64,000 nucleotides of DNA from an uncultured Maricaulis sp. (GTDB lineage Bacteria; Pseudomonadota; Alphaproteobacteria; Caulobacterales; Maricaulaceae). Made by a program: the position numbers and the translations under genes. The stretch spans positions 62,001-126,000 of the forward strand of contig NZ_CAMYLS010000001.1 in assembly GCF_947259345.1 (NCBI RefSeq), in the 5' to 3' direction. This document shows positions 35,563 through 43,632 of the stretch, in pieces. Every line of letters begins with the position of its first letter. The first letter of the stretch is position 1. The notes beneath the pieces were generated by a model. It had not been told where the DNA came from and made no database searches. It saw nothing but the letters and a program-made list of their open reading frames with translations.

Positions 35563-36348
35563 TCAGACCTTGCCGCTGAAGTCCGGTGCCCGCTTCTCCA
35601 GAAAGGCCCGATAGCCTTCCTGGAAATCGTCGCTCTGGAATGAGTCCAGGAAAAGCTGCCGTGTTTCGTCCGTATCGCCGTCGACCCCGGCGCGGATCAG
35701 ATGGATGACGCGTTTGATGGCGCGAGCCGACCCGGTCGAGCGCGAGAGCATAAGGTCGAGATAGGTGGCGACTTCGGCGTCCAGGCGGTCTGGCGCGAAA
35801 CAGCGATTGATCAAGCCGATCTCCATGGCTTCTTCCGCATCGACAAGGCGGGCCGAGTAGAGCAGATCCTTGGCGATAGAGACGCCGACCGCGTCAATCA
35901 GCCGTTTGGTGTCATTGAGCGTATAGGCCAACCCCATCTTGGCCGGCGTGATCCCGAAGCGACCATCGGAAGCGGCAAAGCGCAGGTCGCAGGACAAGGC
36001 CAGCCCGCATCCGCCGCCCACACAGGCGCCACGGATGACCGCAAGTGTGGGCTTGGGGAAATGGGCCAGCGCATCGAGGCCGGCGGCGATGGCACGGGTC
36101 CCGGCGAGGGCTGATTCCGGGGTCGCATAGACAGTCTCGAACTCGGAGATGTCCGCGCCGGCGGTAAAGTTTTCGCCTGCACCACGCACCAGAAGGACCT
36201 TGATCCCGTCATCCGACGCGGCTTCGTCCAGCAAGTCGGGCAATGCTGCCCACATCGCCGCATTGAGGGCGTTGCGACGGGTGGGCCGGTTGAGCACAAG
36301 GGTCGCATGCCGGTCATGGCGTTCAAGATAGATCGGCGCGTCGGTCAC
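35563..36348 (-). CDS. Enoyl-CoA hydratase/isomerase (crotonase) family protein lacking both hydratase glutamates
   Basis: Crotonase-fold protein of 261 residues. The acyl-CoA oxyanion-hole segments NFTAGADISEF near residue 70 and RGACVGGGCGLALSCDLRFA near 106-125 are clear. At the two positions where hydratases carry catalytic glutamates (Glu144 and Glu164 of the rat enzyme) this protein has G115 (GGGCGLAL) and A136 (FGITPAKMGL). It is therefore unlikely to be an ordinary hydratase; isomerase, thioesterase or another crotonase reaction is possible. The gene stands alone between the RND pump (convergent) and the GH3 gene (same strand, 81 bases downstream). No link to glycan use is evident. 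Confidence 0.85.
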   Translation of the reverse strand: MTDAPIYLERHDRHATLVLNRPTRRNALNAAMWAALPDLLDEAASDDGIKVLLVRGAGENFTAGADISEFETVYATPESALAGTRAIAAGLDALAHFPKPTLAVIRGACVGGGCGLALSCDLRFAASDGRFGITPAKMGLAYTLNDTKRLIDAVGVSIAKDLLYSARLVDAEEAMEIGLINRCFAPDRLDAEVATYLDLMLSRSTGSARAIKRVIHLIRAGVDGDTDETRQLFLDSFQSDDFQEGYRAFLEKRAPDFSGKV

Positions 36349-36429
36349 GGAAGGCTCCGGGCTGGCAGGCTGGGACGGACACTCTGTCCCTGCCCGCCGC
36401 CCGGCGGCAAGTCGCGTGGCGGTTCCGTC

Positions 36430-39003
36430 TCAGTTGTCCGTGTCGCCACAGGTCCGCATGGCGTCAGTATCCGACTCCAGTCGCACCTCGCTGATGCCGA
36501 TTTCGCCGCCATCCGCTGGCAGGTCGAGCGTGAAGGCCGCATTGATGGCACTCATGTCGACCCCGGCCTCCGCGAAGCAATTGAGCGACACACGGTATTC
36601 GACCCAATTGCCCTGCGCGATGCTGAGCGGGAGAGCTGCTTCGCAGGGCGCATCAGCCGCGCAGCCCATACCGATCTGCACGGTTTCCGGGGCGTTGCCG
36701 AACGCGCGCGCCAGGAAAGCCAGTTCCATGGCGCCGTTCGCCTGGCGTTCCAGATCAATGGCGTCATCTGAGGTAATGCGAAGCCCGGTGTCGGCGCTAT
36801 TCCAGATGATGTGGAGGGAGTCTTCCTGCGCTGTGCGATCAGTCGCGCCGACACGAATGCCGTCGAGCTCGATGGGCAGGGTTTGCGAGGTGTCAGCCGC
36901 GCGGCCCGAGTACACGGTCATCTGCCATGGTTCGATGGCCTGGCCTCTCGAATAATAGGTCCCGTCCGGGGCCGTATCGCTAACTGACAGGCCCGACTCC
37001 TCGGACAGCGGGCCGAGCGGGTCAATATCATCAAAGCTCAGGCCATAACCCAGCGGAAAGAGCGGATCATAGTCGGCATCGCCCGGATTGAGCGGTTCGC
37101 CGACGGCGTTACCGGGCCAAGAGTAGGAAAGCCGGCCCGTGAAGTCGAAATCCGCTTGGGTCTGGAACAGCATATCAGCGATACCACCACCCTCGCTTCC
37201 CGGCAGCCAGGCAGCAACGAAGGCGTCGGAGGCGTTGATTTCCGGATTGGTCCACATGGGGCGCCCGGACAGGAAGACGCTGACGATTGGCGTGCCATCG
37301 GCACCCAGGTCTGACAGGCGCGCGGTATCAAAGCCCGTCGGCACAAAGTCGAGATGGTCACGATCGCCCTGGAATTCGGCATAGGGGTCCTCGCCATACA
37401 CGGCGATGACGACATCGGCGCTGGCACCGGACTGGCCGTCCGGATCATGAATGACGGTACCGCCAGCGGCCTCGACGGTTTCGCGGATACCGTCGAGAAT
37501 TGTTTGGCCGTTCGGGAATTCGGAGTTCTCGTGACCACCACCCTGCCAGGACAGGGTCCAGCCGCCGGAAGCCTTGGCGATGCTGTCGGCACCGTCGCCG
37601 ACGACGAGCACTGTCAGACCGGGATCCAGCGGCAGGGTCTGGTCGGCATTCTTGAGCAGGACAAGACTTTCGCGGACGGCCTGACGGGCTATCGCACGAT
37701 GTTCCGGCGCAGCCAGGATGCTGGCATCTCCGGCCAGCGGACGGGCGCTCGGGGCTGGCAGTTCGAAAATGCCGGAATTGATCTTGACGCGCAGGATGCG
37801 TCGTACCGCATCATCAAGGCGGGCTTCGCTGATCACGCCGGAGCGGACATGCGCCAGGGTGGATTGATAGAGCTCGCGCCAGCTGTCCGGCGCCATATAC
37901 ATGTCGAGCCCGGCATTGAAGGCCTCCGGGCAATCGGTCGATGTGCAGCCCGGGATCAGGCCATGACCATTCCAGTCACCGACCACGAAGCCCTGGAAGC
38001 CAAGCCGGTCCTTCAGCACGTCGGTCAGCAAGGCTTCATTGCCGTGCATTGGCTGGTCCCACCAGCTCGAGAAGGACGCCATGACAGTTTGAACGCCGGC
38101 CGGAATGGCGGTGAGGTAGCCTGCAGCATGAATGTCCCGCAGTTCGGCCTCGGAGATCAGGGCATCGCCCTGGTCACGGCCACGCTCGGTGCCACCATCG
38201 GCGAGATAGTGTTTGGCGCTGGAGATCACGTGGCCGGTCGACATGAAGCTCTCGGTTCCGGGGCGTCCCTGCAAGCCGTAGACAATGCGGTCGCCATAGG
38301 AGGCGACAATGGCCGGGTCTTCGGAGAAGCCTTCATAGGTGCGGCCCCAACGATCGTCCTGAGGCACGGCCAGGGTCGGCGCGAACGTCCAGTCATGACC
38401 TGAGACTGATAGTTCGAGGGCGGTGACCCGGTAGATATCTTCAATCAGGTCGGGATTCCGCATCGCACCGAGGCCGATATTGTGCGGGAAAACGACCGCA
38501 CCACGCAGATTGGCGTGACCGTGGACGGCATCAATGCCCCAGATAATCGGGATCGCGACCTCAACGCCTTCCGGATCAATCGAAGCGTTGAAATAGGCGT
38601 CGGCGGCTTCCAGCCAGGTCTCGGTGTCCGCATAGGGGAGCGGGCCTGGTGCCGAATTTCCACCGCTCAGCACTGACCCGAGCCGGTATTCACGCACGTC
38701 CTCCGGCGTCACCGAACCGCTGTCGGCCTGGATGACCTGGCCGACTTTCTGCTCCAGCGTCATGACGGCCAGGATGGCGTCGATCTGTGCCTCAACTTCC
38801 GGGTCGAGCGGCGGCGGGGTGAAGCTGGGCCATAATTCCGGATGGATCACCCCGTCGGCCGCGACGTCATTCGCGGTCGCCATCTCCGTCGGCGCCGGCG
38901 AGCTTGCATCGACCTGCTCATCGGGGGCTTGGCAGGCGGCAAGCGCGAGCAGGACGGTCGCGGAGCTGGTCAGTCGGAGGGCGTGTCGGGCGTATCCGCG
39001 CAT
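36430..39003 (-). CDS. GH3 exo-beta-glucosidase (ExoP-like), lipoprotein
   Basis: GH3 enzyme of 857 residues acting on beta-1,3/1,4-gluco-oligosaccharides. ATG 39003 has AAGGAC about 6 bases upstream. The lipobox LAAC gives Cys24. GH3 signatures: IPIIWGIDAVHGHANLRGA near residue 151, FAPTLAVPQDDRWGRTYEGFSEDP near 207-230, AKHYLADGGTERGRDQGD near 263, and nucleophile D343 in VVGDWNGHG, the variant typical of the barley-ExoI/ExoP branch. The second domain has PLDPGLTVLVVGDGADS. A C-terminal ~170-residue domain with a pair of cysteines resembles the ExoP beta-sandwich. It sits 56 bases downstream of the GH9 cellulase gene, so the pair would degrade beta-glucan or cellulose chains to glucose. Confidence 0.92.
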   Translation of the reverse strand: MRGYARHALRLTSSATVLLALAACQAPDEQVDASSPAPTEMATANDVAADGVIHPELWPSFTPPPLDPEVEAQIDAILAVMTLEQKVGQVIQADSGSVTPEDVREYRLGSVLSGGNSAPGPLPYADTETWLEAADAYFNASIDPEGVEVAIPIIWGIDAVHGHANLRGAVVFPHNIGLGAMRNPDLIEDIYRVTALELSVSGHDWTFAPTLAVPQDDRWGRTYEGFSEDPAIVASYGDRIVYGLQGRPGTESFMSTGHVISSAKHYLADGGTERGRDQGDALISEAELRDIHAAGYLTAIPAGVQTVMASFSSWWDQPMHGNEALLTDVLKDRLGFQGFVVGDWNGHGLIPGCTSTDCPEAFNAGLDMYMAPDSWRELYQSTLAHVRSGVISEARLDDAVRRILRVKINSGIFELPAPSARPLAGDASILAAPEHRAIARQAVRESLVLLKNADQTLPLDPGLTVLVVGDGADSIAKASGGWTLSWQGGGHENSEFPNGQTILDGIRETVEAAGGTVIHDPDGQSGASADVVIAVYGEDPYAEFQGDRDHLDFVPTGFDTARLSDLGADGTPIVSVFLSGRPMWTNPEINASDAFVAAWLPGSEGGGIADMLFQTQADFDFTGRLSYSWPGNAVGEPLNPGDADYDPLFPLGYGLSFDDIDPLGPLSEESGLSVSDTAPDGTYYSRGQAIEPWQMTVYSGRAADTSQTLPIELDGIRVGATDRTAQEDSLHIIWNSADTGLRITSDDAIDLERQANGAMELAFLARAFGNAPETVQIGMGCAADAPCEAALPLSIAQGNWVEYRVSLNCFAEAGVDMSAINAAFTLDLPADGGEIGISEVRLESDTDAMRTCGDTDN

Positions 39004-39059
39004 GTGAATGTCCTTGGTCCAAGCAGTGGGGATTGAGCAGGTGAGGGTGTCAGCCGGCG

Positions 39060-40979
39060 TCAATCGGTTGTGGTGGCGGTGGTGTCGAGCCAGGCGGCGA
39101 GCCAGAAGAAGGGCGCATTCCAGTTGATCGCGACTTCATTCAGCGCGTAGGCACGGTAATCATCGACCCAGCAGGTTTGCGGCGCACATTGGCCGCGCAT
39201 TTCGCGGGCAACCGGGTCGCTCATATTGGTCGCGTTGGCGCCGCCCGAGAGGGCACCGGGCGGTGCGGGCGGAAACTCGGGATCGGCCCCGGCACCCCAG
39301 AAGCGGTGATGCGGGTATTGCAGCGGCCGGGCGCCATATCCGCCGACATAGGATTGGTCGAGCGCATTGCGGCCAAGCAGATAATCCATCGCGTCGATGG
39401 CGCCTTGGCGGTAGGACGGATTGCCGGTGAGGTCGTGGGCGATGGCCAGAACAAGGCCGCGATTGGCAAGATTGCCGTTCGACCCCCAGACATACTGGTC
39501 GGCACTCATCGGCACCGCATATCCTTCCGCGTCCCGGTCCAGGAGATACTGGTCCGCGGTGGCGAGGATCTGTCGGCGCGCGCTGTCGACGAGCGCGGCC
39601 GGGAGACCGGCCTCGTTTTGCAGGATCGTGATCGCCGGCAGGAGGTGGACGGCGGGCCAGGCGATAGTCGCACCGCGCACTTGCAGGATCGGAGCTTCCT
39701 CCGGTGTTGGTGCGCCGGCCTGCAGATCGGTGAGGAATTCATCTTCGCCGGTGGTCAGATAGAGTTCGGTCGCGGCCCAGGCGAATTCGTCTTCCAGATT
39801 GAAATCGCCATAGGCACCACCGCCGCCGAAATTGCCATAGGCATAGATTTCAGGGTGCCGGCGGGCGGCAGCATAGGCGCGCCGGGCGGCCTCCAGACTG
39901 CGCGCAGCAAAAGCCGGATCGAGCGTCTCCCATAGACGCGCCGCCTGGGCGGCGGAGGCCGCCAGATTGAGACTGGCAGCAGTTGAGGGCGGCAGGAGAA
40001 AGCGCTCTTCGCTGGCATCTGACGGCAGGATCGGCAGTGGGAGCCACTGGCGCTCATGGACTTTGTGATGGGCCAGTCCACCGGCATCAATCTCGGTCAG
40101 CTCAAGCGGCTCGCGCCCATTCTGACGGCCAAGCGGGACAGACAGGTGGGCGCCTTCCGGCACTTGCATGGCGAGCATGAATTCAAGCTGCCAGCGCGCC
40201 TCGTCGAGGATGTCGGAGACATGATTGCCGTTCTCCGGCATGGGCGCGCGACCATCGCTCCAGATGGCGCGGACCGCGTCTGGCTGGTGAGCCAGCCGCT
40301 CGACGAAATTCTGCAGTGTCCAGACCGCAATCCCGCCATTGACCACGTATTTCCCGTAATCGCCGGCATCGGCCCAGCCGCCGGTCACATCGAGCCGATA
40401 ATCGCAGCCCGGCCAGGTATTGCCCGCCTCGTCCGTCCCGTGAAAACAGGTCGGTTGGCTGTTCGGGAAGCCTGCATCCCGGACCCAGGCCCTCCCCTGG
40501 ATAAAGTCCGCTTCGATCGGCGTGCCCAGACGGTTGTGGTAGAAATAGGTGAGGGCATCGACGCTGAGCTGGTCGAAGGGGCGCGCGCTGACTGTGAAGG
40601 GGTGGCTGGTTTCACCGCAGGCTTGCAGCCGGTAGGCCTCGCCGGGTGTGTCCAGGGCACTCAGATCGATGCGGTGAACCGCGTCCCCGGAGCTGGCATT
40701 GGCACTGAAGACCGTGCTTTCACCGGTGAGCCTGATTTGATCGTCCGCGTCGAGAATCTGCCAGCTGACGGGGCTATTGATGGCGGCGCGAAGAATGGCT
40801 GTCTTGGCGCTTGCGGTCTCGAAACCGACCTGGTTCAGGCGCAAGGCAGGCGCATCATCGGGAAAGGCTGGTTCAACCCGGCACGCCTCGGCTATTGCCG
40901 CACTGTTCGCCATCAAGACGAAGGCCGCCGCATTTGCCGCGAAGCTCAAGTGCCTGGCTATATTGCGCTTGTTTTCCAA
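39060..40979 (-). CDS. GH9 endo-beta-glucanase (cellulase) with N-terminal Ig-like domain
   Basis: Exported enzyme of 639 residues. The signal peptide spans residues 1-30 (FVLMANSAAIA). An Ig-like cellulase N-domain (LRLNQVGFETASAKTAIL) precedes the GH9 alpha/alpha barrel. The catalytic base and neighbouring Asp are D207 and D204 in GGWADAGDYGKYVVNGG; the acid is E615 in NEVAINWNAPFFW near the C-terminus. GSNGNLANRGLVLAIAHDL and YVGGYGARPLQYPHHR are typical GH9 segments. The start is a TTG at 40979 preceded by GGGGAA; no ATG gives a full signal peptide. It is divergent from the beta-glucosidase operon, with a perfect LacI-type palindrome between. Beta-glucan or soluble cellulose derivatives are likely substrates. 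Confidence 0.9.
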   Translation of the reverse strand: MENKRNIARHLSFAANAAAFVLMANSAAIAEACRVEPAFPDDAPALRLNQVGFETASAKTAILRAAINSPVSWQILDADDQIRLTGESTVFSANASSGDAVHRIDLSALDTPGEAYRLQACGETSHPFTVSARPFDQLSVDALTYFYHNRLGTPIEADFIQGRAWVRDAGFPNSQPTCFHGTDEAGNTWPGCDYRLDVTGGWADAGDYGKYVVNGGIAVWTLQNFVERLAHQPDAVRAIWSDGRAPMPENGNHVSDILDEARWQLEFMLAMQVPEGAHLSVPLGRQNGREPLELTEIDAGGLAHHKVHERQWLPLPILPSDASEERFLLPPSTAASLNLAASAAQAARLWETLDPAFAARSLEAARRAYAAARRHPEIYAYGNFGGGGAYGDFNLEDEFAWAATELYLTTGEDEFLTDLQAGAPTPEEAPILQVRGATIAWPAVHLLPAITILQNEAGLPAALVDSARRQILATADQYLLDRDAEGYAVPMSADQYVWGSNGNLANRGLVLAIAHDLTGNPSYRQGAIDAMDYLLGRNALDQSYVGGYGARPLQYPHHRFWGAGADPEFPPAPPGALSGGANATNMSDPVAREMRGQCAPQTCWVDDYRAYALNEVAINWNAPFFWLAAWLDTTATTTD

Positions 40980-41106
40980 TGTATTCCCCGGTTCGACCCG
41001 CGTCTGGATTGGGCCGCGCTCGCTGCTGGCTGCGGGACTTGCCCGTTCCCAGCCCCTCCCGAGCCGCGCTTGACAGACTGCGATCTTGGCGTGAAATTGT
41101 CAGCAA

Positions 41107-41122
41107 TTGACAACGCTGTCAA
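41107..41122. promoter_or_regulatory. TTGACAACGCTGTCAA palindromic operator
   Basis: A near-perfect 16-bp palindrome: arms TTGACA/TGTCAA around ACGC. A 13-of-16 relative lies upstream of the TonB receptor (26548-26563). The position between divergent glycan operons fits a LacI-family repressor; no direct evidence for the binder. Confidence 0.5.
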
Positions 41123-41146
41123 CGGCGCGTCACGGGGAGGCCAATC

Positions 41147-41245
41147 ATGCGAATTCAGGTCATCGAAAGAGCGTGCACAGGCTTTCCGGTTCCGGCGACA
41201 GCAGGTCGATTGGGCCGTTCACTCTTCGGCTTCTCATCCCTCTGA
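41147..41245 (+). CDS. Putative 32-residue leader peptide ahead of the GH3 beta-glucosidase operon
   Basis: ATG 41147 has an ideal ribosome site (GGGGAGG ending 6 bases upstream). The frame encodes MRIQVIERACTGFPVPATAG followed by twelve residues ending GFSSL and stops at TGA 41243-41245. Only 8 bases later an intrinsic terminator begins, so a ribosome on the stop codon would reach into the hairpin. This is the layout of a translated leader in an attenuator, or of an independently transcribed small-protein gene. No run of one regulatory amino acid is seen, so classical amino-acid attenuation does not apply. I do not recognise the peptide. It is short, and chance cannot be ruled out without conservation data. 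Confidence 0.5.
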   Translation: MRIQVIERACTGFPVPATAGRLGRSLFGFSSL

Positions 41246-41253
41246 ATGACTGG

Positions 41254-41285
41254 CCGGGGCCTGGTGACGAGGCCCCGGTATTTTT
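41254..41285 (+). terminator. Intrinsic terminator inside the 5' leader of the GH3 beta-glucosidase operon
   Basis: A perfect 9-bp stem, CCGGGGCCT (41254-41262) with AGGCCCCGG (41270-41278), a 7-base loop, and the tail TATTTTT. It stands 22 bases before the start codon of the GH3 gene and just after the leader frame, with no other gene upstream on this strand for it to terminate. Confidence 0.8.
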
Positions 41286-41307
41286 CGGCCAATTGCTAGG
41301 ACTGTTC

Positions 41308-43632
41308 ATGACATTGCGTATTCCCGTGCTCGCCGTTTCGGCCGTACTTGCCGCTTGCCAGCCGACCGGTGGTTCGTCGGAAACCGTCACTCAAACGGAC
41401 GCCGGTGTAACCGCGCCTGCAGCCGCCGTCTCGCCCAGGGTTCAAGCCCTGGTGTCGCAAATGACTTTGGCGGAGAAGCTCGGTCAATTGCACCAGGCTG
41501 CGGGCGGTCGCTCGCGAAATCTCAACTCACGCCTCACACCCGACGAGCTTGATCGGGTACGTCGGGGCGAGATCGGTTCCTACCTGCATGTCGCCGGCGC
41601 CGCGCCCTTGGGCGAGCTGCAGCAGGTTGCCGTCGAGGAGAGCCGTCTGGGCATCCCGCTCCTCTTTGCGATGGATGTGGTTCACGGCTATCGCACCATT
41701 TTTCCGGTCCCGATCGCCATGGCCAGCACCTGGGACCCCGCTGACCTGGAAAGCGCCAGCCGGATCGCGGCCGCAGAGGCCAGCTCCGCAGGTCTGCACT
41801 GGACCTTCGCGCCGATGATCGACATTGCCCGCGATCCGCGATGGGGCCGGATCGTCGAGGGGGCGGGCAGTGATCCCTATCTGGGCGCCCGCATGGCGGT
41901 GGCCCAGATTGAGGGGTTCCAGTCCGAGGACCTCGCTGCTGGCGACACGCTGATGGCGACGGCCAAGCATTTTGGCGCTTATGGCGCGCCGATCGGCGGT
42001 CGCGATTACGGGACTGCCGACATATCCGAGCGCTCGCTGCACGAAACCTATCTGCCACCTTTTTATGCGGCCAGTGAGGCCGGTGCCGCGTCGATGATGA
42101 CGGCCTTCAACGATATCGCCGGCGTGCCAAGCACGTCGAACGAGCACCTGATTGACGGTGTCCTGCGCGGCGAATGGGGCTTTGACGGGCTCATTGTGAG
42201 CGACTGGAATGCCATTGCCGAGCTGATGAATCACGGCGTCGCTGACACCCGGGCCGACGCGGGTGCGCTGGCCTTGCGGGCCGGGGTCGATATGGACATG
42301 ACCAGCGATGTGTTCGCGCAGGACCTCGCCGCCGCGATCGAAGCCGATCCGGCCCTGATGGCGGATCTCGACCGGGCGGTCATGCATGTGCTGACAGCCA
42401 AGGAGCGCCTTGGCCTGTTCGACGACCCGATGGCTTATCACGATCCCGAACGGGAAGCCTCAGCCATGCTGACTGAAGCGGCTCGCGCCGAAGCCCGGCG
42501 CATTGCCGCGCGCAGTATTGTCATGCTGGAAAACCGTGACGGAACGCTTCCCCTTGCGGCGGAAACCGGTCGTATTGCGGTGATTGGCGGGTTGGCCGAG
42601 GACGCGTCCACGCAATTGGGGTCCTGGCGCGCCCGCGGAACACCGGAGACGGTGACCGGCTTGTTGCAGGGTTTGCGTGAAGGCGCCCCGGCGGGGGTGG
42701 AAATCACCTATGAAGCCGGGGTCTCTCCCACGAGCGATGACCTGTCCGGCATCCCGGCAGCGATCGCCGCTGCCGAGACGGCTGATCATGTGATCCTGGT
42801 CGTGGGCGAGGATTATGACCTGTCCGGTGAAGCGCGATCGCGCTCCAGCCTGTACATGCCAGACAGTCAGCGTGCCCTGGCGCGCGCCGTACTCGACACC
42901 GGTCGCCCGGTCACCGTCGTCCTGGTCAGCGGCCGTCCGCTCGCCATCCCGGACATCGCCGAGCAAGCCGATGCGGTGCTGGCCAGCTGGATGCTGGGCG
43001 TAGAGGCCGGACCGGCGCTTGCCGATATCATCTTCGGCCGCGTTTCACCGGCCGGCCGTTTGCCCGTTTCCTTCCCACGCACGACGGGGCAGGCGCCGTT
43101 CACCTATTCAGAGCATCCCGGAGGCCGTCCGGCGGACCCGGACCTGTCGCGTGACAGCAATCGTTTCCATGATCTGCCGATCACGCCGCTTTATGCCTTC
43201 GGCCACGGGCTGAGCTATTCGCAATTCGAATATGGCGCGATCCGTCTCGACGCCGCCCGTGTTGCGCCCGGCGATCTCATTCGCCTCACCGTCCCGGTCA
43301 CGAATACCGGCAATCGGGCGGCGGACGAGGTGGTGCAGCTCTACATGCGTGACCCGGTCGCTTCGGTTGCGCGACCGCGTCTGGAATTACGCGGTTTTGC
43401 ACGCATTGCGCTGGAGGCGGGAGAGACCCGCTCAGTCACGTTCATTCTCGACCCAGCCCAGTTCGCGGTGTTCCAGGCGCCGGGCGACTGGCGGATCGAA
43501 GCCGGCGCGATCACCCTGCATGTCGGGGCCTCGTCGGCAGATCTGCGCCAGAGCGCGGAGCTTACAGTGAGTGAGGCGGGACGATCCTCCCGTCCGGCGG
43601 CTGCGATCGCCAGTCGGGTCGAGGTGGAATGA
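41308..43632 (+). CDS. GH3 beta-glucosidase (BglX-like), lipoprotein
   Basis: GH3 enzyme of 774 residues. ATG 41308 has AGGA 7 bases upstream, within the tail of the leader terminator. The lipobox LAAC lies near residue 13. Family segments: RLGIPLLFAMDVVHGYRTIFPVPIAMAS, FAPMIDIARDPRWGRIVEGAGSDPYL, TAKHFGAYGAPIGGRDYG, nucleophile D299 in VSDWNAIAEL, a GH3 C-domain with VGEDYDLSGEARSRSSL, and a fibronectin-III-like end with NTGNRAADEVVQLYMRD. The RDPRWGRIVEGAGSDPY layout is that of E. coli BglX. It should hydrolyse cellobiose and related oligomers outside the cytoplasm. The ATGA overlap with the lactonase gene starts a tightly packed run of five genes. Confidence 0.93.
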   Translation: MTLRIPVLAVSAVLAACQPTGGSSETVTQTDAGVTAPAAAVSPRVQALVSQMTLAEKLGQLHQAAGGRSRNLNSRLTPDELDRVRRGEIGSYLHVAGAAPLGELQQVAVEESRLGIPLLFAMDVVHGYRTIFPVPIAMASTWDPADLESASRIAAAEASSAGLHWTFAPMIDIARDPRWGRIVEGAGSDPYLGARMAVAQIEGFQSEDLAAGDTLMATAKHFGAYGAPIGGRDYGTADISERSLHETYLPPFYAASEAGAASMMTAFNDIAGVPSTSNEHLIDGVLRGEWGFDGLIVSDWNAIAELMNHGVADTRADAGALALRAGVDMDMTSDVFAQDLAAAIEADPALMADLDRAVMHVLTAKERLGLFDDPMAYHDPEREASAMLTEAARAEARRIAARSIVMLENRDGTLPLAAETGRIAVIGGLAEDASTQLGSWRARGTPETVTGLLQGLREGAPAGVEITYEAGVSPTSDDLSGIPAAIAAAETADHVILVVGEDYDLSGEARSRSSLYMPDSQRALARAVLDTGRPVTVVLVSGRPLAIPDIAEQADAVLASWMLGVEAGPALADIIFGRVSPAGRLPVSFPRTTGQAPFTYSEHPGGRPADPDLSRDSNRFHDLPITPLYAFGHGLSYSQFEYGAIRLDAARVAPGDLIRLTVPVTNTGNRAADEVVQLYMRDPVASVARPRLELRGFARIALEAGETRSVTFILDPAQFAVFQAPGDWRIEAGAITLHVGASSADLRQSAELTVSEAGRSSRPAAAIASRVEVE

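Larger units (their letters stand above)
40980..41307. promoter_or_regulatory. 328-bp divergent control region of the GH9 and GH3 beta-glucan operons
   Basis: Holds a perfect palindrome TTGACAACGCTGTCAA (41107-41122) overlapping a second symmetrical element TTGTCA-GCAAT-TGACAA (41097-41113). A possible plus-strand promoter is TTGACA (41070-41075), 17 bases, GAAATT. Then come a 32-codon reading frame with GGGGAGG (41147-41245) and an intrinsic terminator (41254-41285), listed separately. LacI-type control is likely; LacI-2, encoded as the last gene of the plus-strand run, is the nearest candidate. Confidence 0.55.
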
